Shown: positions 11,681 through 24,337 of the stretch, piece after piece
Layout of the letters: each line of letters starts with the position of its first letter
Position numbering within the stretch: position 1 is the stretch's first letter
Source of the DNA: Epiperipatus broadwayi
Lineage: Eukaryota; Onychophora; Udeonychophora; Euonychophora; Peripatidae
Direction: 5' to 3'
Assembly (NCBI GenBank): GCA_028023455.1
Contig: JAQFVV010012420.1
Span: 1,922,001-1,986,000 of the forward strand
Length of the DNA stretch: 64,000 bases
Notes under the pieces: model-generated
The model's database searches: none
What the model saw: the letters and a program-made list of their open reading frames with translations, nothing else
What the model was told of the DNA's origin: nothing
Translations under genes and position numbers: made by a program

Positions 11681-12225
11681 ATTATAAGTGACTTGAACTC
11701 AGACTTTCAAGCTCCTTACATCTATCCAATCCATCTTATACAACCAATACACATGATCACATACATGTGAAAAAAATAAATGATCTCCAATATACATATT
11801 TCATGCTGAACTAGCACTCATCAGTTGGTCCAGATGACAATCTCCCACATGTATATACAATCAGTGCTCAGTTTATATTAAGATAGAAAATATTCGAACT
11901 TTAATGGACAAGTTTCATTCTTCTTCACTTTTCAGCCATCCACTCTGTTTTAAATGAAATAGAGGACTGAAGAGTTAGAGTGGAGAAGATTGAAGTTTTT
12001 CCAGTAAAGTTTGAAGATTTACTCTCTTAATATAAACTGAACACTGATTTTATATATGTGTAGGAGATTGTTCTCTGGACCAATTGATGATTGCTGGTTC
12101 AGCACAAAATACTTATATTGGAGATCATTTATATTTTTCACATGTATGTGGCCATGTATATCAGTTATCTAAGATGAATTGATGTAGAGAGCTTAAAAAT
12201 TTGAGTTCAAGTCCCTTATAATTAT
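11681..12225. repeat. Foldback element, family A copy 2
   Basis: Arms begin ATTATAAGTGACTTGAACTC and end GAGTTCAAGTCCCTTATAAT. Inner motifs pair across the centre, such as AACTAGCACTCATCAGTTGG with CCAATTGATGATTGCTGG. The loop region (about 11915-12010) is not palindromic and differs from copy 3. The element is bracketed by (AT)n tracts. Confidence 0.8.
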
Positions 12226-12627
12226 ATATATATATATACTATCTTACTTTGCATAAAATACTTATCTCTTATCATCTATATCTACAGCTTAGGGCAAAAG
12301 ACTAATATAGTATTTAATTATTCAATGATCAAGGAAGTTCCAAGCAAAATATATTTACTAAATATACAGTATTATATAAATATTAGTGATGATTCATAAT
12401 TACTTTACTTCCCAAATATAATTATTTAAAAAGTAAATACGCAGGCAATAATTTATTTTTCTGATTAAATTAATAATTTTGACTGAGATATATAAGCAAG
12501 ATCTAATTTACATGATATTTTGGCTTATACTACAGTATTTTGTCTATTTTACTCTTTTCCTTTTATTTAAAGTAATTGAAAGATAAAATACGTATGTGTT
12601 TTTTTAATGATTATATATATATATATT
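12226..12627. other. AT-rich DNA
   Basis: Nothing recognised apart from (AT)n tracts next to the neighbouring repeats. Confidence 0.5.
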
Positions 12628-12687
12628 TTCATATGCCAAAGCATCGGCCGGGAAGCGAACCTTCGCTGACTTTTCGGCTACCAACGC
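12628..12687 (-). repeat. tRNA-derived SINE-like unit, internally deleted
   Basis: In complement it begins GCGTTGGTAGCCGAAAAG and ends CCGGCCGATGCTTTGGC, matching both ends of the neighbouring unit but lacking its middle. It is followed by an AT-rich tail. The flanking word AATGATT recurs after the next unit too, so the two sit in tandem. Confidence 0.65.
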
Positions 12688-12719
12688 TTGACTAATGATT
12701 CTATATATTTTTTTTTTTT

Positions 12720-12816
12720 TCATATGTCATAGCATCTGCCGGGACGCGAACCCACACCCGTCTGCAACCAACTACTTGCTTGCATGGCGGCTGCGATACC
12801 TCTCGGCTAACAACGC
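12720..12816 (-). repeat. tRNA-derived SINE-like unit, family I
   Basis: In complement the unit starts GCGTTGTTAGCCGAGAGG, an A-box-like word. It reaches a B-box-like GGGTTCGCGTCCC about 50 bases later, then CGGCAGATGC, and ends in a homopolymeric A tail (T run at about 12708-12720 on the + strand). Partial pairing of the ends (GCGTT with GATGC) and of the T-arm suggests a decayed tRNA-like head rather than a working tRNA. A third copy is at 55438-55545. Confidence 0.7.
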
Positions 12817-12830
12817 AAGACAATGATTCT

Positions 12831-14131
12831 ATATTTGAATACAAAAATGAATGTTTTACGATTTACTGTAAGGTTAAATTGATAAAAATGACTTGATGTA
12901 TCAAAACTTATTAACGATTTTGTCTGTGTTTGTATTTGAGTTGATTATATGTGTACACTTAGCATACAAAATTATATAAACAAGAAATCATTTATTTCTA
13001 AAAATTAAATATTTTAAATAAATATTGATGACAACTTTAAATGAAATTAGATTATAGTAATAAATATTGTGATGGCAGATTTACTTAAATAAATTTTAAA
13101 ATGTTATTTTTTTATGAATTGATTTAGTTATTTATTAGCCTGAATTAAATAATTAACATGAGTATTTAATATCTTCTAGGCATTGAATAGCCACTTTAAG
13201 ACTTTTGATTTTCCTTAACTTTTGGTTTTGATCCAGTGATGTATTTAGAGTGTAAAATTGCTATCCCAATAAATTACTTATTTTCTCTTAACTCCAGCTT
13301 TTACTCTCTCTGTAATTCTAACCGTAATATAACTGTGAAGTTTTTTAATATTAATTGCGACTAAAATAATGTAATTTATTTTGTTGTTTATAAATTTATT
13401 TCAAAATGCATTGAATGTTTTTTTAAACCTTTATTTGATTGGATTTGTTTTTCAATTAAGTAATTAATTGATTTAATAAGGTGCATTGTTTACCAATACA
13501 GTACTTAAAATAGTTAATAATAACAATATCATAACATGGTTATCTCATAAGCTTATGTATATGCTTCCAAGAGTAGTTATCTTTAAGACCACTTCAAGTG
13601 AATTAGATCTATGTTTGAATCATAGTTTTCTGAAGAAGGCAAAAGCTAAAAATTGGTCTGAAGATGGAGATTTTATAAAGCATTATATCATCTGATCTCC
13701 ATTAATTATTCAAGTTTATAGTAGATTGCTCTCAGCTAGAGGAAAATATCTGCCAATGTAGCAATTGTTGTAATGATTTTTATATTTTAATTCAAATATA
13801 AGATATTTAAAATGATCTAGATTTTTAGAGTTATAAATATATATTACATAGAAATATTAAATGCTAAATTTAATATGAACAGACAAAAAAATTTTTGGGA
13901 TTTTGTCAAAATCTGTCATAAAATATTTTTTATGGGATAAATGATGTTATATATACATTTTCAAGTTTTTTGTTTTTTTAATTATATCTTTCATCTCAAT
14001 TACACCATATCACAATTATATATACACAGTGAAAATGCACTCAGCTAGGTAATAAAGCAATAAAGAAAAATTATTCTGTTTCACCAAGCACACACACATG
14101 CATATGTAAAGGCATTATATATATATATATT
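12831..14131. other. AT-rich DNA
   Basis: No gene recognised. A 69-codon open frame at 13486-13695 (+) lacks motifs and a convincing splice or start context. Confidence 0.5.
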
Positions 14132-14220
14132 GAAGCAGTCAATCTTAGCTTAAGATTGAGCTTCATGTTTCCACCTACTAGCCCATATTCAAACCCCTAT
14201 ATCCCATCCTGCTCCTTTTG
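14132..14220 (-). repeat. Hairpin plus tRNA-like fragment
   Basis: 14132-14164 is a near-perfect hairpin (GAAGC, two unpaired bases, TCAATCTTA, then the complements). Next to it, read on the minus strand, GGGGTTTGAATATGGGC resembles a Pol III B box. Probably a SINE remnant. Confidence 0.4.
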
Positions 14221-14821
14221 TTGTATATATTTTTTTATGTATATATGTGGAATGCACGCCTAAATTTATAGTTTAACTTTCAATATGATTATTAATTCTA
14301 TTATTAATTATTAGTTCTTTTTTATTAAAGTATTATAGGTGCGATTCAAATATATATATAGGAGCAAAAACTTACTAACAATATTGATTTTAAATATTTT
14401 ATTATATGTCATTTTTTAAACTTTTTCTTTTTAAAGTACTTTTTCTAGTAAACTGTATATTTTTATAAAATCCAATATGGAAGATGCTACAGTAATTGTC
14501 TAAAAATAATTTAAGGGGTTGGAAGCACTATTGTTTTAATCTGGGGTAGGTATTTTAATTAAAGTTTTACTTAAAATAAAATGGGATTAAGATTAAAGAT
14601 ACTTTTGTTAAAAACATGTTGTCAAATCTATTTCTAATCTGGAAATAGATTTGAATTTATTTTTGGATGTTATCTTACTGTTGCATCTTCAAAAACAACT
14701 GATAAAAGAAAAAGTATAAAATGACTGAATTTTGATTCAGAGAGAGATTAGCTACTATTGAGAGAACTGATTGTAAACATATTACATGCCACTTGAAACT
14801 TGAAATGATGTAGCAGTAAAT
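14221..14821. other. AT-rich DNA
   Basis: Nothing recognised. Confidence 0.5.
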
Positions 14822-15094
14822 TCACCTTCCTTCTTGGCCCTCTGGGTCATCATCTGCCGCTACCGTAATATCCTGCTGCCCCCTGAAATGAAGAAAGGTC
14901 TAAAAAAGAACTTTAGAATGCTAATAGAGAAGCTTGCTGTCACCAAGAAGAATTCATTTTGGATCCTCAATTTGTCATGCATGAGCCGTACTTTGAAAAT
15001 AGACTTATTAAATTTGCGCAAGGTAACTTTTATGCTACTATTTGAAAATGAAACTAGCCTCACTAATCTCAAATCCTGCTATCAAGATTTCTAA
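14822..15094. other. GC-richer segment with open frames on both strands
   Basis: Base composition changes sharply from the surroundings (CCTTCCTTCTTGGCCCTCTG and similar words). One + frame is open throughout and a - frame is open from 15072 to 14860. A GCGCAAG|GTAACT word at about 15017-15029 looks like a splice donor. A different + frame over 14949-15022 gives EEFILDPQFVMHEPYFENR, and a - frame gives DITVAADDDPEGQEG, so the true reading is unresolved. No family was recognised. It could be an exon, a retropseudogene or a fragment of a TE coding region. Confidence 0.35.
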
Positions 15095-16019
15095 TGTATT
15101 GTTCAATTTTCTATCTTTTAAATTAATATGTAAATGTAATTTGCTCTTAAATGATTTTTGCTCTTAAATGATTTTATAAATCTAATTTTCTTTCATATGC
15201 TCTAACTTTCTTTAATTTTGGTGCAGTCATTTATTTATAGTTATTTATTACTTGATTTTATATGTATGCTTTTTTTTTATTAATTTGCCAATCTCAAACA
15301 AACTGGCAAGCTTAACTTATAAAAATCTTTTCTGTCATTTTTAAGTAAACCTTCACGAAGCAAGTTATTAATGTCCCCTAAAAATATAATGCATTATTAA
15401 TTAACACACTCGCCAGATTGTTTTACATCAACATTTTTGTTTATGCTTTAATATATATATGTTTAACTCTGGATTTTTTACCCGGGGTAAATTCAGAACT
15501 TAAGCTAATTAATGCTTTGAAATCTTTTAAAATGTTTTGTTTTTATTCAATTCTGAAAGAGTGACCCATTAATTATTTTCTATATAGCTGTTTTTTTTTT
15601 ATTTACTCTTAAAATATACTTATATATTCCAGTTGTTGTAAAATCAATGAAGGTGGGATTGATTTATTTTAAATAGCAGAAAAAAGGATGGGGGTCAATC
15701 TTCATGTTTCTTTTACTAAATAATATCTGAACATATTAGGGAAATTTTAATATTTTACTATTTTAGTTATTAAGTAAATCTTAATATTTCTGTCACTAGA
15801 TAAAATCTTAACATATATTTATTTAGGTAAATCTTTCTCTATATATATATACCTGCATAGCGTATTATTTGTCTAAATTATGGTATTCAAACAAGGGTCA
15901 TTTATTTTTAAAGCAGTAAATTATATTTCATGTCATTAGGGACATTCAGTCATACTGCGTTATTGACATTTAGCATATCTTCATATTTATATATTACGTG
16001 CTTCTAGTCTTCTAATCTA
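15095..16019. other. AT-rich DNA
   Basis: No gene recognised. An (AT)n tract lies at 15840-15851. Confidence 0.5.
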
Positions 16020-16095
16020 GGGGTTGCGACAAGTTTGAACCCATAGATTTCTTCTCATATCTCGTTCCGTAGATAGTTGAGCTATCCGTAATCAC
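16020..16095 (-). repeat. tRNA-like fossil or SINE head
   Basis: On the minus strand GGATAGCTCAACTA (A-box-like, + positions about 16074-16087) is followed about 40 bases later by GGGTTCAAACTT (B-box-like, + positions 16031-16042). Spacing and order fit a tRNA or SINE head, but the acceptor stem does not pair well, so it is not called as a tRNA gene. Confidence 0.45.
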
Positions 16096-17109
16096 ATTTA
16101 TTTCATATAAAATGCCTCTGGCAGTGATCCCATAAGTTTGGCACACGCTATGCATATTCACTTCTTCATAAATAAAGGGCCTCTCATGTTGGTTATACCA
16201 GCAAAAGTCTGGGCCATGCCATGCCTATCCACTTTTCTCTAAGCACTACCCAAGAAGAGGGTGTGAGATTTCATTTTTCATCCAGAAGCACGACTTTTCC
16301 TGTTATCTTTTTGTCACAATGTCAACACTGCAAACTTCTTCGTATTATTATTATTTCTTTTGCTTCATGACCCAGTTTTAATGCTCTAGTATTAAAAATG
16401 TGCTCTGCTCAAAATATATATCAAAGCCAAATATTAATAGCTAGATTAATTACTAATGTTATTTCAATCTTATCATACAGTCCCACCATCATAACTTATT
16501 TCTGTATTTGAGAGTATATGCCTTGGGAAAAATAAAGCGTTCGTCTTACTATCGTTAAAATAATTTTTCATTAAATATTTTGTCATAGTTTCAAATATAA
16601 TCTTTCAACTGTATTTTGTTTATTTTCACAACCTCAATGGTGTGAAAATAATTTATCTTATATCTGTAATGAATCCCAGAATGCTCCCTGAAATAATGCT
16701 AGTCACCATGTTTCAGAACCATAATCCAAAGCGTTGATAGCAATTTTATGTAACTTCTTTCTAATAACTGATTGGCATCTTAATGTGTGCTTATTTATAA
16801 TACATCATTTAGCTAATAAAGAGCATATGAGAAATAATGCGTGAATGACACTATGTAATCATCTACTGCTTGCTCATTCACGCACACACTAATGTATATA
16901 ATTAAGTCACAATGTATAATAATGTTGTCATTATATTAAACTATATTTTATTGTCTTAACTTATTTGAGTAGTTCAAATTCCTTTTTCTCCACTTCCACA
17001 TATTACAGTTATGCTTCTATATATATTTTAGTTAAATCATAGTTAATAGATGTCTCATTGTTATGCTCAGCTTTGCTAGTCGGCCAGATTAAAATTAATT
17101 CTCATGTGC
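16096..17109. other. Mixed-composition DNA, no gene
   Basis: About 16110-16260 is GC-richer, with two loosely similar sub-blocks around GCATATTCACTTCTTC and GCCTATCCACTTTTCTC, perhaps the body of the tRNA-like element on the minus strand. A hairpin pairs GCGTGAATGA (16839-16848) with TCATTCACGC (16874-16883). Otherwise AT-rich. Confidence 0.45.
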
Positions 17110-17275
17110 CATCACTATTGTGTTATTCATTAGGTGTTAGATCTGGGGCTTAGATAGTGTGTTCGAATCCAGGCTGGTCCCTGACCTAAATCTCGGGCTT
17201 GGCTGGGTTTGAAGTACATTTTGTGAGTTCCAGCTCATGTTAGATGGACAAACATGTTTTGACCGATACAATATA
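17110..17275 (+). repeat. SINE-like unit with B-box-like core
   Basis: TGTTCGAATCC at 17160-17170 resembles a Pol III B box. It is preceded by TTAGGTGTTAGATCTGGGG and followed by a GC-richer body ending at an (AT)n tract at about 17270. Class inferred from the B-box word only. Confidence 0.4.
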
Positions 17276-18904
17276 TATATATATATTTGTAAAGAGAATC
17301 AAAAGGTATTTGATTTTATAAGCAGTTATATTATGATTAAAGACTTAAACATTAAGTTATAATCAAGAATGTCAAAATCTGTAAAATATTGATCTAAATA
17401 TAACAGTAATGATTATACTGAATAGTAATAGTAAGATTTTATTTATCAAATAGCACTAGCAATGATCAGTGTTGAGCAGTATTAAAGAGGCTTTTAACTC
17501 TTGAAACCATCAGTTTTCCATTCCACTAAACTACTTAAGATTTACATGACTCTATTACATGACACCAGCTTACAGTGATAAAAGCTATAAGATTGAAACT
17601 AGGAGTTATTAGATAAAACAATACAGGATTTATTAAGTACAATCAGTTAGCATTTATTAGTTACTAAAGCTCACAGAAGATAGCATAGAAGTGCTGAGAG
17701 AGAAAAAATACGAAGGTTCACTAAGATTAATAAGAATATATAAATCCATTTCTCCAATATTTTTTTACACTAGTTGTATGGAAAATATTTTGCAGCATAA
17801 TATGAAATGCTAAAGCAATAATAATAATTGAAAACTACTTAAGTTATCTAAACTTTGCAGCTTATATTGTTTATGAAAAATGTGTCACAGCATTAGGATA
17901 AAGCAAAAAAAAAGTAGATTAAAGATAAATAATAAATAGACTAAAGGTATGTTCAGTTGCATTTAAAAAGAAGAAACTAGATTATGTTATTTAATTCAGT
18001 GGGAGGTAGTTATTTCTGCTTTGCAATTACAGTTATTTAGAAGTTATGATTATATATTTATTATTCCAATATAATAAATAAGAAAATAATTATTAATTCA
18101 GATGGAAATATACTGTAAAATTAAACATATAATTAAATATGAAGGAAGTGCTTGGTAGAATTAATTTAATATTAAAAAGAAATATACGTATGTGCTTCAA
18201 GGTAAGATTTTTAATGAATTTGTTTATAAATGCTTTCTCGTTGATATAAAACTTGTCTTTTAATAGACCATCAATAGAGAAATAAAAGTCACACAGCAAA
18301 GCATGATGATATGTTTTCTGGGGTTATCAAGAAAAAATTGACTGAAAAATATTTGAGTAGAAAAGATATAATAGATAATCAAGTGAAATCTTAAACTTAA
18401 TTTTAAGAGATTGTAAAAAATGGAGAAAATAATCATGTGATAAGTTTATTGGAATGATATGAAGAATAGAATCTATAAATTCAATAAACTGGAAAAACAT
18501 AGATGGACTTTCATTCTACAATGGATTGTTTATTGATAAAAATGATGATGATTTTAAATTATATTTTTACAGAGTGATGAGTTTTTATTACACTTGAATT
18601 GTTTTATTATAAAATAAAAAGTAATAGCATGACAGTAGGAAAAATTATATATTTCAATTTTTAATTGTAAAAAAACAAAAAATATTTTAAAGAATTTTTA
18701 AATCCTAATCCTAATCTACTATTGCTCCTATATTTAAGCAATAATTAACCTTATGATACTTCTGTCAGGTCATTCTTAGTCTTGCTTTTAGTCAGCCTTC
18801 TGTTAAAAACTAAATTATTTTTTTTTTAAATCTCATATTTTTATATTCTAATATAAATGTTATTAAACTTCTGTGAAGAGTGGATTGCAAAGTTTATTGA
18901 TGCC
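17276..18904. other. AT-rich DNA
   Basis: No gene recognised. Around 17565-17610 words such as AAAGCTATAAGATTGAAACTAG faintly recall the family C arm. Confidence 0.45.
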
Positions 18905-19023
18905 AAAAACACATAAATCATGTTTTGCTTTGGGGGGTGGGGGGGGGGGGGGCTGCTTTGCGCCGGGGGGGGGGGGGGGGGGGGGGGTGGGTTTGGCGGG
19001 TTTAAAAAAACACATAAATCATG
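18905..19023. repeat. G-run insertion bracketed by an 18-bp direct repeat
   Basis: AAAAACACATAAATCATG occurs at 18905-18922 and again at 19006-19023. Between them lie G runs of 6, 14 and 23 bases with short interruptions (CTGCTTTGCGCC). The opposite strand reads as polyproline but is not a gene. Either a local duplication with G expansion or an assembly artefact. Confidence 0.9.
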
Positions 19024-20616
19024 GCTGAACTCCATTGCTGTTTTTGAATAAAAGTTGTTCAGTCATCCATTATTTAAGCTTAGTTTCTGTAAGAAGAAAT
19101 TTGAGCACATTAAAACGTCATGTTTTGATTTTTAATAAGCATTATGAAACTTTTTTAAAAATAATATATAACTTCTGGGTTCGTTTTTGCTCTAGAAAAT
19201 AATATCAGGTAATAATGACTATAAAAATATCGGTATTTTTAATGTTGCTTCACTAACTCTATTGGAATAGTCTGGAATCAAAGTTAAAATAGCCTCAACT
19301 TTTACAATAATAAAAATATATTTCTACAAAGTCTAGATATGTAGTGATTGTATAGTCTGATTTTGGGTCAAAATTTCTGATTTACTTCCTAACTAAGGCA
19401 AAAAATCTATGTAGGTGATGTAACCAGTAATACTGAATCTCTTTAACTAAGTAATTTCCAGAGCAGTTTTGAAAGGGAAAACTTTTAAGATATATTATAT
19501 ATGCAGTATCAGTGTTGTATTAGCTAAACAATCAATAAAGGACCTTTTGAGATTCAATATCATAAAAGAAATAATATACCTTTAATGATATTTTATATAA
19601 TACATAAATTAAAAAATAATTATCTTATTCACTATATAAACGGATGTGAACATAAAACTACTCCTACTCCTATTAATTTTATTTATTTTGTATATATATA
19701 CACATAGTTAATTATTAATAATTGTAAAGAAATCTGTAGAGATTTCATCCAGAAAATAATTTCACTGATAGATTTGAGCATCATGGAGGCGCTTAAATTA
19801 CATTCTTATTTATTATTGAGTCATGAAATCTGGTACTTTCGCTGCTGGAACTTCTTATAAACTTTAGAGCAGTAAAGCTATTCCATTTTTTTTTAAAATT
19901 CCCTTGGATTTTTTTTCCGTTTTATTCTGTCTCACATTAACTTAAATATACAATATCTTTGAATTTAAAATAATTTCAGTAGCTTTTAATACTCGAGTGA
20001 ATATAATTGAAAGATTTTCTGTAACTTTTTCTATTTAAAAAAAAAAAAGCATTTTCCTAGCATCAGGGTATTAAATAATTTATTTCCTTTTCCCTTATTT
20101 CCTTTTTTTTTTATGTAATAAGCATTCATAGTGTAAAGAATTGAAAAGTTATTTCTATTTTAGGTTGCTTTCAATCACTCAAGTCTTTTCAGACTTGAAG
20201 CCAGATCATGTCTATACATATAACTTGCGCCATGATTATAAACATCGCTTCAATTTGTTATATACACACACATCTATATGCTTACATAATTGCAAAAAAA
20301 AATTGCTGTTAATTAAAAAAGATTCTATTTTTCTTTTTTGAGATTTTAACATAATTGAATATACCAAATACCTAATACCCATTTCATATATTCTTGTCTT
20401 TGTCACTGTAATCATGTGATTGTTGAGATTATGGTAAATAAATATAGAAGGACCGCTCATAAATATATATACAGTATATGAATTATGGTAATGAATTTAT
20501 TGGCTTTCATCTCTGAAGTTACGACTGTAAAACAGCATATTGATTTTCTTTATTAGAAGTCTGATAACTCCAGAGACATCAGTTGTGGTTTTGGATAATA
20601 ATATATCTATATATAT
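19024..20616. other. AT-rich DNA
   Basis: No gene recognised. The overlapping open frames at 20141-20341 and 20236-20460 oppose each other and carry no motifs. Confidence 0.5.
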
Positions 20617-20726
20617 GTTCACTAGATGGAGCTTTTCACTAGCTCCAAACAAACTTTAATTATACGTGCCAACAGAGAAAGAATTCAACATTTCTATCGT
20701 ACTATCCTCATCTCCAGATCAATTGG
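20617..20726. repeat. 110-bp direct repeat, left copy
   Basis: Pairs with 21033-21142 at a 416-base offset with few differences (GTTCACTAGATGGAGCTT versus GTTCACTAGATAGAACTT; both contain GTGCCAACAGAGAAAGAATT and end in CAATTGG). The spacer contains CTCAGTGAAGAGTTAGGAT, similar to the family B/C motif. Confidence 0.9.
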
Positions 20727-21032
20727 TTTTGAACTTAATGGCTCACCTCAGTGAAGAGTTAGGATTTCAGAAACTAGACCTAAAACTCCAACTCAGAGCA
20801 CTTATTTAATACGTTACTAGCAGTTTGAAAACTCAAATTTTTCAGAAACGTAAATTTCTTCAAATCTAGCTTTACAAACCAGATAGCTATATGGGTCTGA
20901 ACTCAGTTCAGTTTCACCATATATTAATAGCTAGAGCAATATTGCATTGCAAAAGCCTTCAAGAGTACACTTATAATAATTAATAATTCAAGTCACAAAT
21001 TGTGCAATTTGCCTTTAAGCTTGTGTTAAAAT

Positions 21033-21142
21033 GTTCACTAGATAGAACTTACCATTAGCTCCAAACAAGCTTTAATTATAAGTGCCAACAGAGAAAGAAT
21101 TCAAAATCTCTATTGTACTATCCTCATCTCCAGACCAATTGG
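21033..21142. repeat. 110-bp direct repeat, right copy
   Basis: Same orientation and same length as the copy at 20617-20726. The pair could be the ends of a small element or an internal duplication within a B-like foldback. Confidence 0.9.
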
Positions 21143-23600
21143 TAAGGATAATCTACAATCTTGTTAACCTCACTTATTTATGTGCAAGATCAAAACGTAA
21201 ATTGAAAAATATAATTGTAACTTTATAAATAGTAAATAAGTTATTCTTTTTCCTTAAAATACATATATACATACTGTACAACTTAAATGTTAAAATATAA
21301 AATTTTAAGTCAAATAAATAGTTGTTTTAATAAAATTAAATATTAAAATGATTATTTTTCAATCATTTATATATATAAAATATTTATTAAGTTGACTAAC
21401 ATCACTAATCAAGACCCAAAACGTATAGATAACCTTCTTAACAACTAAACATGAAGGAAATAAAATTAGACTTCAATTATACAATTATTAATTATAATAC
21501 TTTCAACAATAATAGAATACAAAATTGTGAAATCAAATAATAAATTTAACACATGCTACCTGAATTCGATTCTACTATAAATGCTAAAACAAATAATTTC
21601 CAAACTAATTCTATTTTTTGCAAACGTACTAGTGACTATGCATAGTTATTGTGTTATGTTCGAATTCCGAACACATTAAAAAGATGGATCAATAGTTTGA
21701 ATGAATTTTCCTTGTTTATAAAATCTTTGTGAAGAGAGAATTCTAACATGACTCAAGAAAAGAGTAAATAAATTACTCTTTAATATTAATAATAATAATT
21801 TCAAAACCAAGATTACATTTAATAGAGTAATTAGAGAAATTCTTAATGAGATCATTCTAAACTTGAATTTTAAAGAAGATAAATATTATCAAAAAACATT
21901 TATATATTCACATAAATTATTTTAAGATTTCATTTTTTAGGAAATGCATCACGAGTAAAGATAATTTGTCATAGGATCCAATGCTTTTATTTTAACTTAA
22001 AGTAGTGTAATTATTTATTCCTACTGAAATTCCTAAAGTATATATATATATTATTTCATCTATATAATTCAAAATGCAATTTCAACTTATATTGAAATAA
22101 TTTATGGAAGATGTCAACATCATGCAAGAAGAACATTTAGGAACACCGGAATATACTGATTGCCTCACTGATGATTGATGACCAGAAAATAAAGAACTTT
22201 ATAATGAACATTATTTCACAAATTATGGAAATGAATAGGATAATACCATAAACATTTAATACATCATATCATCTTTGTGTATCATGATCCATAAATATAT
22301 AATTTTATTTCCTTTGCTTCTAAAATCTATTTACATTGGATAATCCACTTTGGAAAATCCTTAGATGAAAAGAAATTGGAAATATCATTGGGTTAAATAT
22401 TTTTTCTATTTAATAAAATTTAGGTCTTCCTTGTAAAGCGGCTTGACCAGGGTAAAAAAGTAGACTTTAATATGTAGGTAAGATTTCATTGTTCTTCATA
22501 TTAAATTCATTCACTTATGACAAGATAGAATTTTTATTTATTACTAACTTAATTAATTTAGTAATATTTGTTTATTTATTCTTTGTATAAATTATTAATA
22601 TTATTGGATGAATAGTCTGTTCTTTCAATGATAGAGACCACACATAGAAAAGGGGGTCTTATAAAAATGGAATTCCCTCAAGTGGATTCGTTATTACAAA
22701 AATTTTCATTTATACCTATATTGTTTAAATTAAATTTAGATAGTTAGTATTATTATAATCTTTGAAATTATAAAATTTAACTTATTATTTTATAACTTAT
22801 TAAATATTGTTTGTGTTATAATACATATCTAAAGTGGGGATATGGGAAGGTATCATTTTAAATTTAAATATTAATATAGCAGAGATATATGAAAAGCACA
22901 CATAATTATAAATGTTGACATATATAAAGATAAATTTAAATTGTCGGTTAATAAACATTGTTAATTTTTTTTTTTAAGAAAGTCTCTGATTTATTTAAAT
23001 TATTTATTTTATTTTCATAATAAAATAAGATTAAATATTCATACCTAATTTGACATCATAATAACTTGGTTGAAAGTAATTTTGAAAATCTGTTGATTGA
23101 AATTATATTAAATAATATTATTACTACAGGATACTAATGTAAGCCCTGAAGAGAGCTAATTGCAAAATTCACCCTAAGTTCGAATATTGACCATAATGGA
23201 GTAATCAAGAGAGGTGAAGATTGGATATACTGGTCTAAATTGTATCTATAGTTAATATTTAGATATTAAATTATCTTATTTGAAATAGTTGCAATCATAG
23301 ATTTAATTTTTATCAAGTCTTTCATGACATCCTATATGAAGACCCTAAGTCCGACTATAGTTAGATGCATTCACCAACATTCCTTAAGGAAATTCGGACC
23401 ATTACAATATATATATAGGTTTGTGAAACTCATTTCTCTGTTTTTATCTTTACACCTATGTTATGATAGACAAAAAAAAAATTATGACCCTCATTGTTCT
23501 AAAGCTTTACAATTATTTGTTAAGACAGTGTCTGAGGGCCTAAAATGGAGAATGCTAAGAATCACCAGATTATAGATATTGGTTGCCATTTAATAGTGTT
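21143..23600. other. AT-rich DNA
   Basis: No gene recognised. The 83-codon open frame at 23324-23575 (+) has mixed composition but no motif. Confidence 0.5.
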
Positions 23601-23640
23601 TTTTTTTTGTTGTTGTTGTTGTTGTTTTTTGTGTGTTTTT
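23601..23640. repeat. (GTT)n / poly(T) microsatellite
   Basis: A T run followed by about six GTT units and another T run. Confidence 0.9.
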
Positions 23641-24337
23641 TAGATACCTACAACTGCTGGTGGTCACCTAGTAATAAAAAAATATTTTATGAATTAGAAG
23701 ATCTAATATTTAATTAATTTTATAAAAAAACAATTGAATTAAACATTATTTTGCTACAAAGTTAACAATATTGGAGTGTGGTTCATTACAAATAAAAGAT
23801 GAAAGACTAACATTGTGGAGATTGATAATATATCAGATAAGGATTAAAAGTAGTTGTTTAATTTAGAAAGAGAGACCAAATGAAAATAATTTAGTTTAAT
23901 TCCTAACAATAAATGTCAAAATACTTTTGAACATAACAAGCAATATTTTAAAAGCTATATAGGAAATTTTAAATGCCAGGATTGAAAAATGAAACTGTAA
24001 TGATTAAATCTGGATATAGACTCAAAAATGAAAGAACGGACAAGGTGAATTTGTGGAAATAGATAAACTATATCATTTGAATGTCCATTGCATTTTTCAT
24101 ATAGATGGATTGAATTAATAAATTTAAAATATTTATAATTTTGTTTTATTGCTGGAATCTTTTTCATTTTATTTTGTATCATAACTAATACGAAAATATT
24201 GTAAATGCTATGATATCTCTGAATTTAAAATAGTCTATTTTAAATATGAATTATTTTTTCAGGTTTTTCTTCTTTTAATAAATAAATAAAAAAACTACTG
24301 GAAACGCTTTTTATAAATATCTAATTGAAAAGCATAA
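23641..24337. other. AT-rich DNA
   Basis: Nothing recognised. It may include eroded LINE sequence upstream of the reverse transcriptase fragment. Confidence 0.45.

Noticed and set aside
18841-19035. Proline-rich 64-codon open frame on the minus strand
   Set aside because: The prolines are the complement of G homopolymers; there is no gene context.
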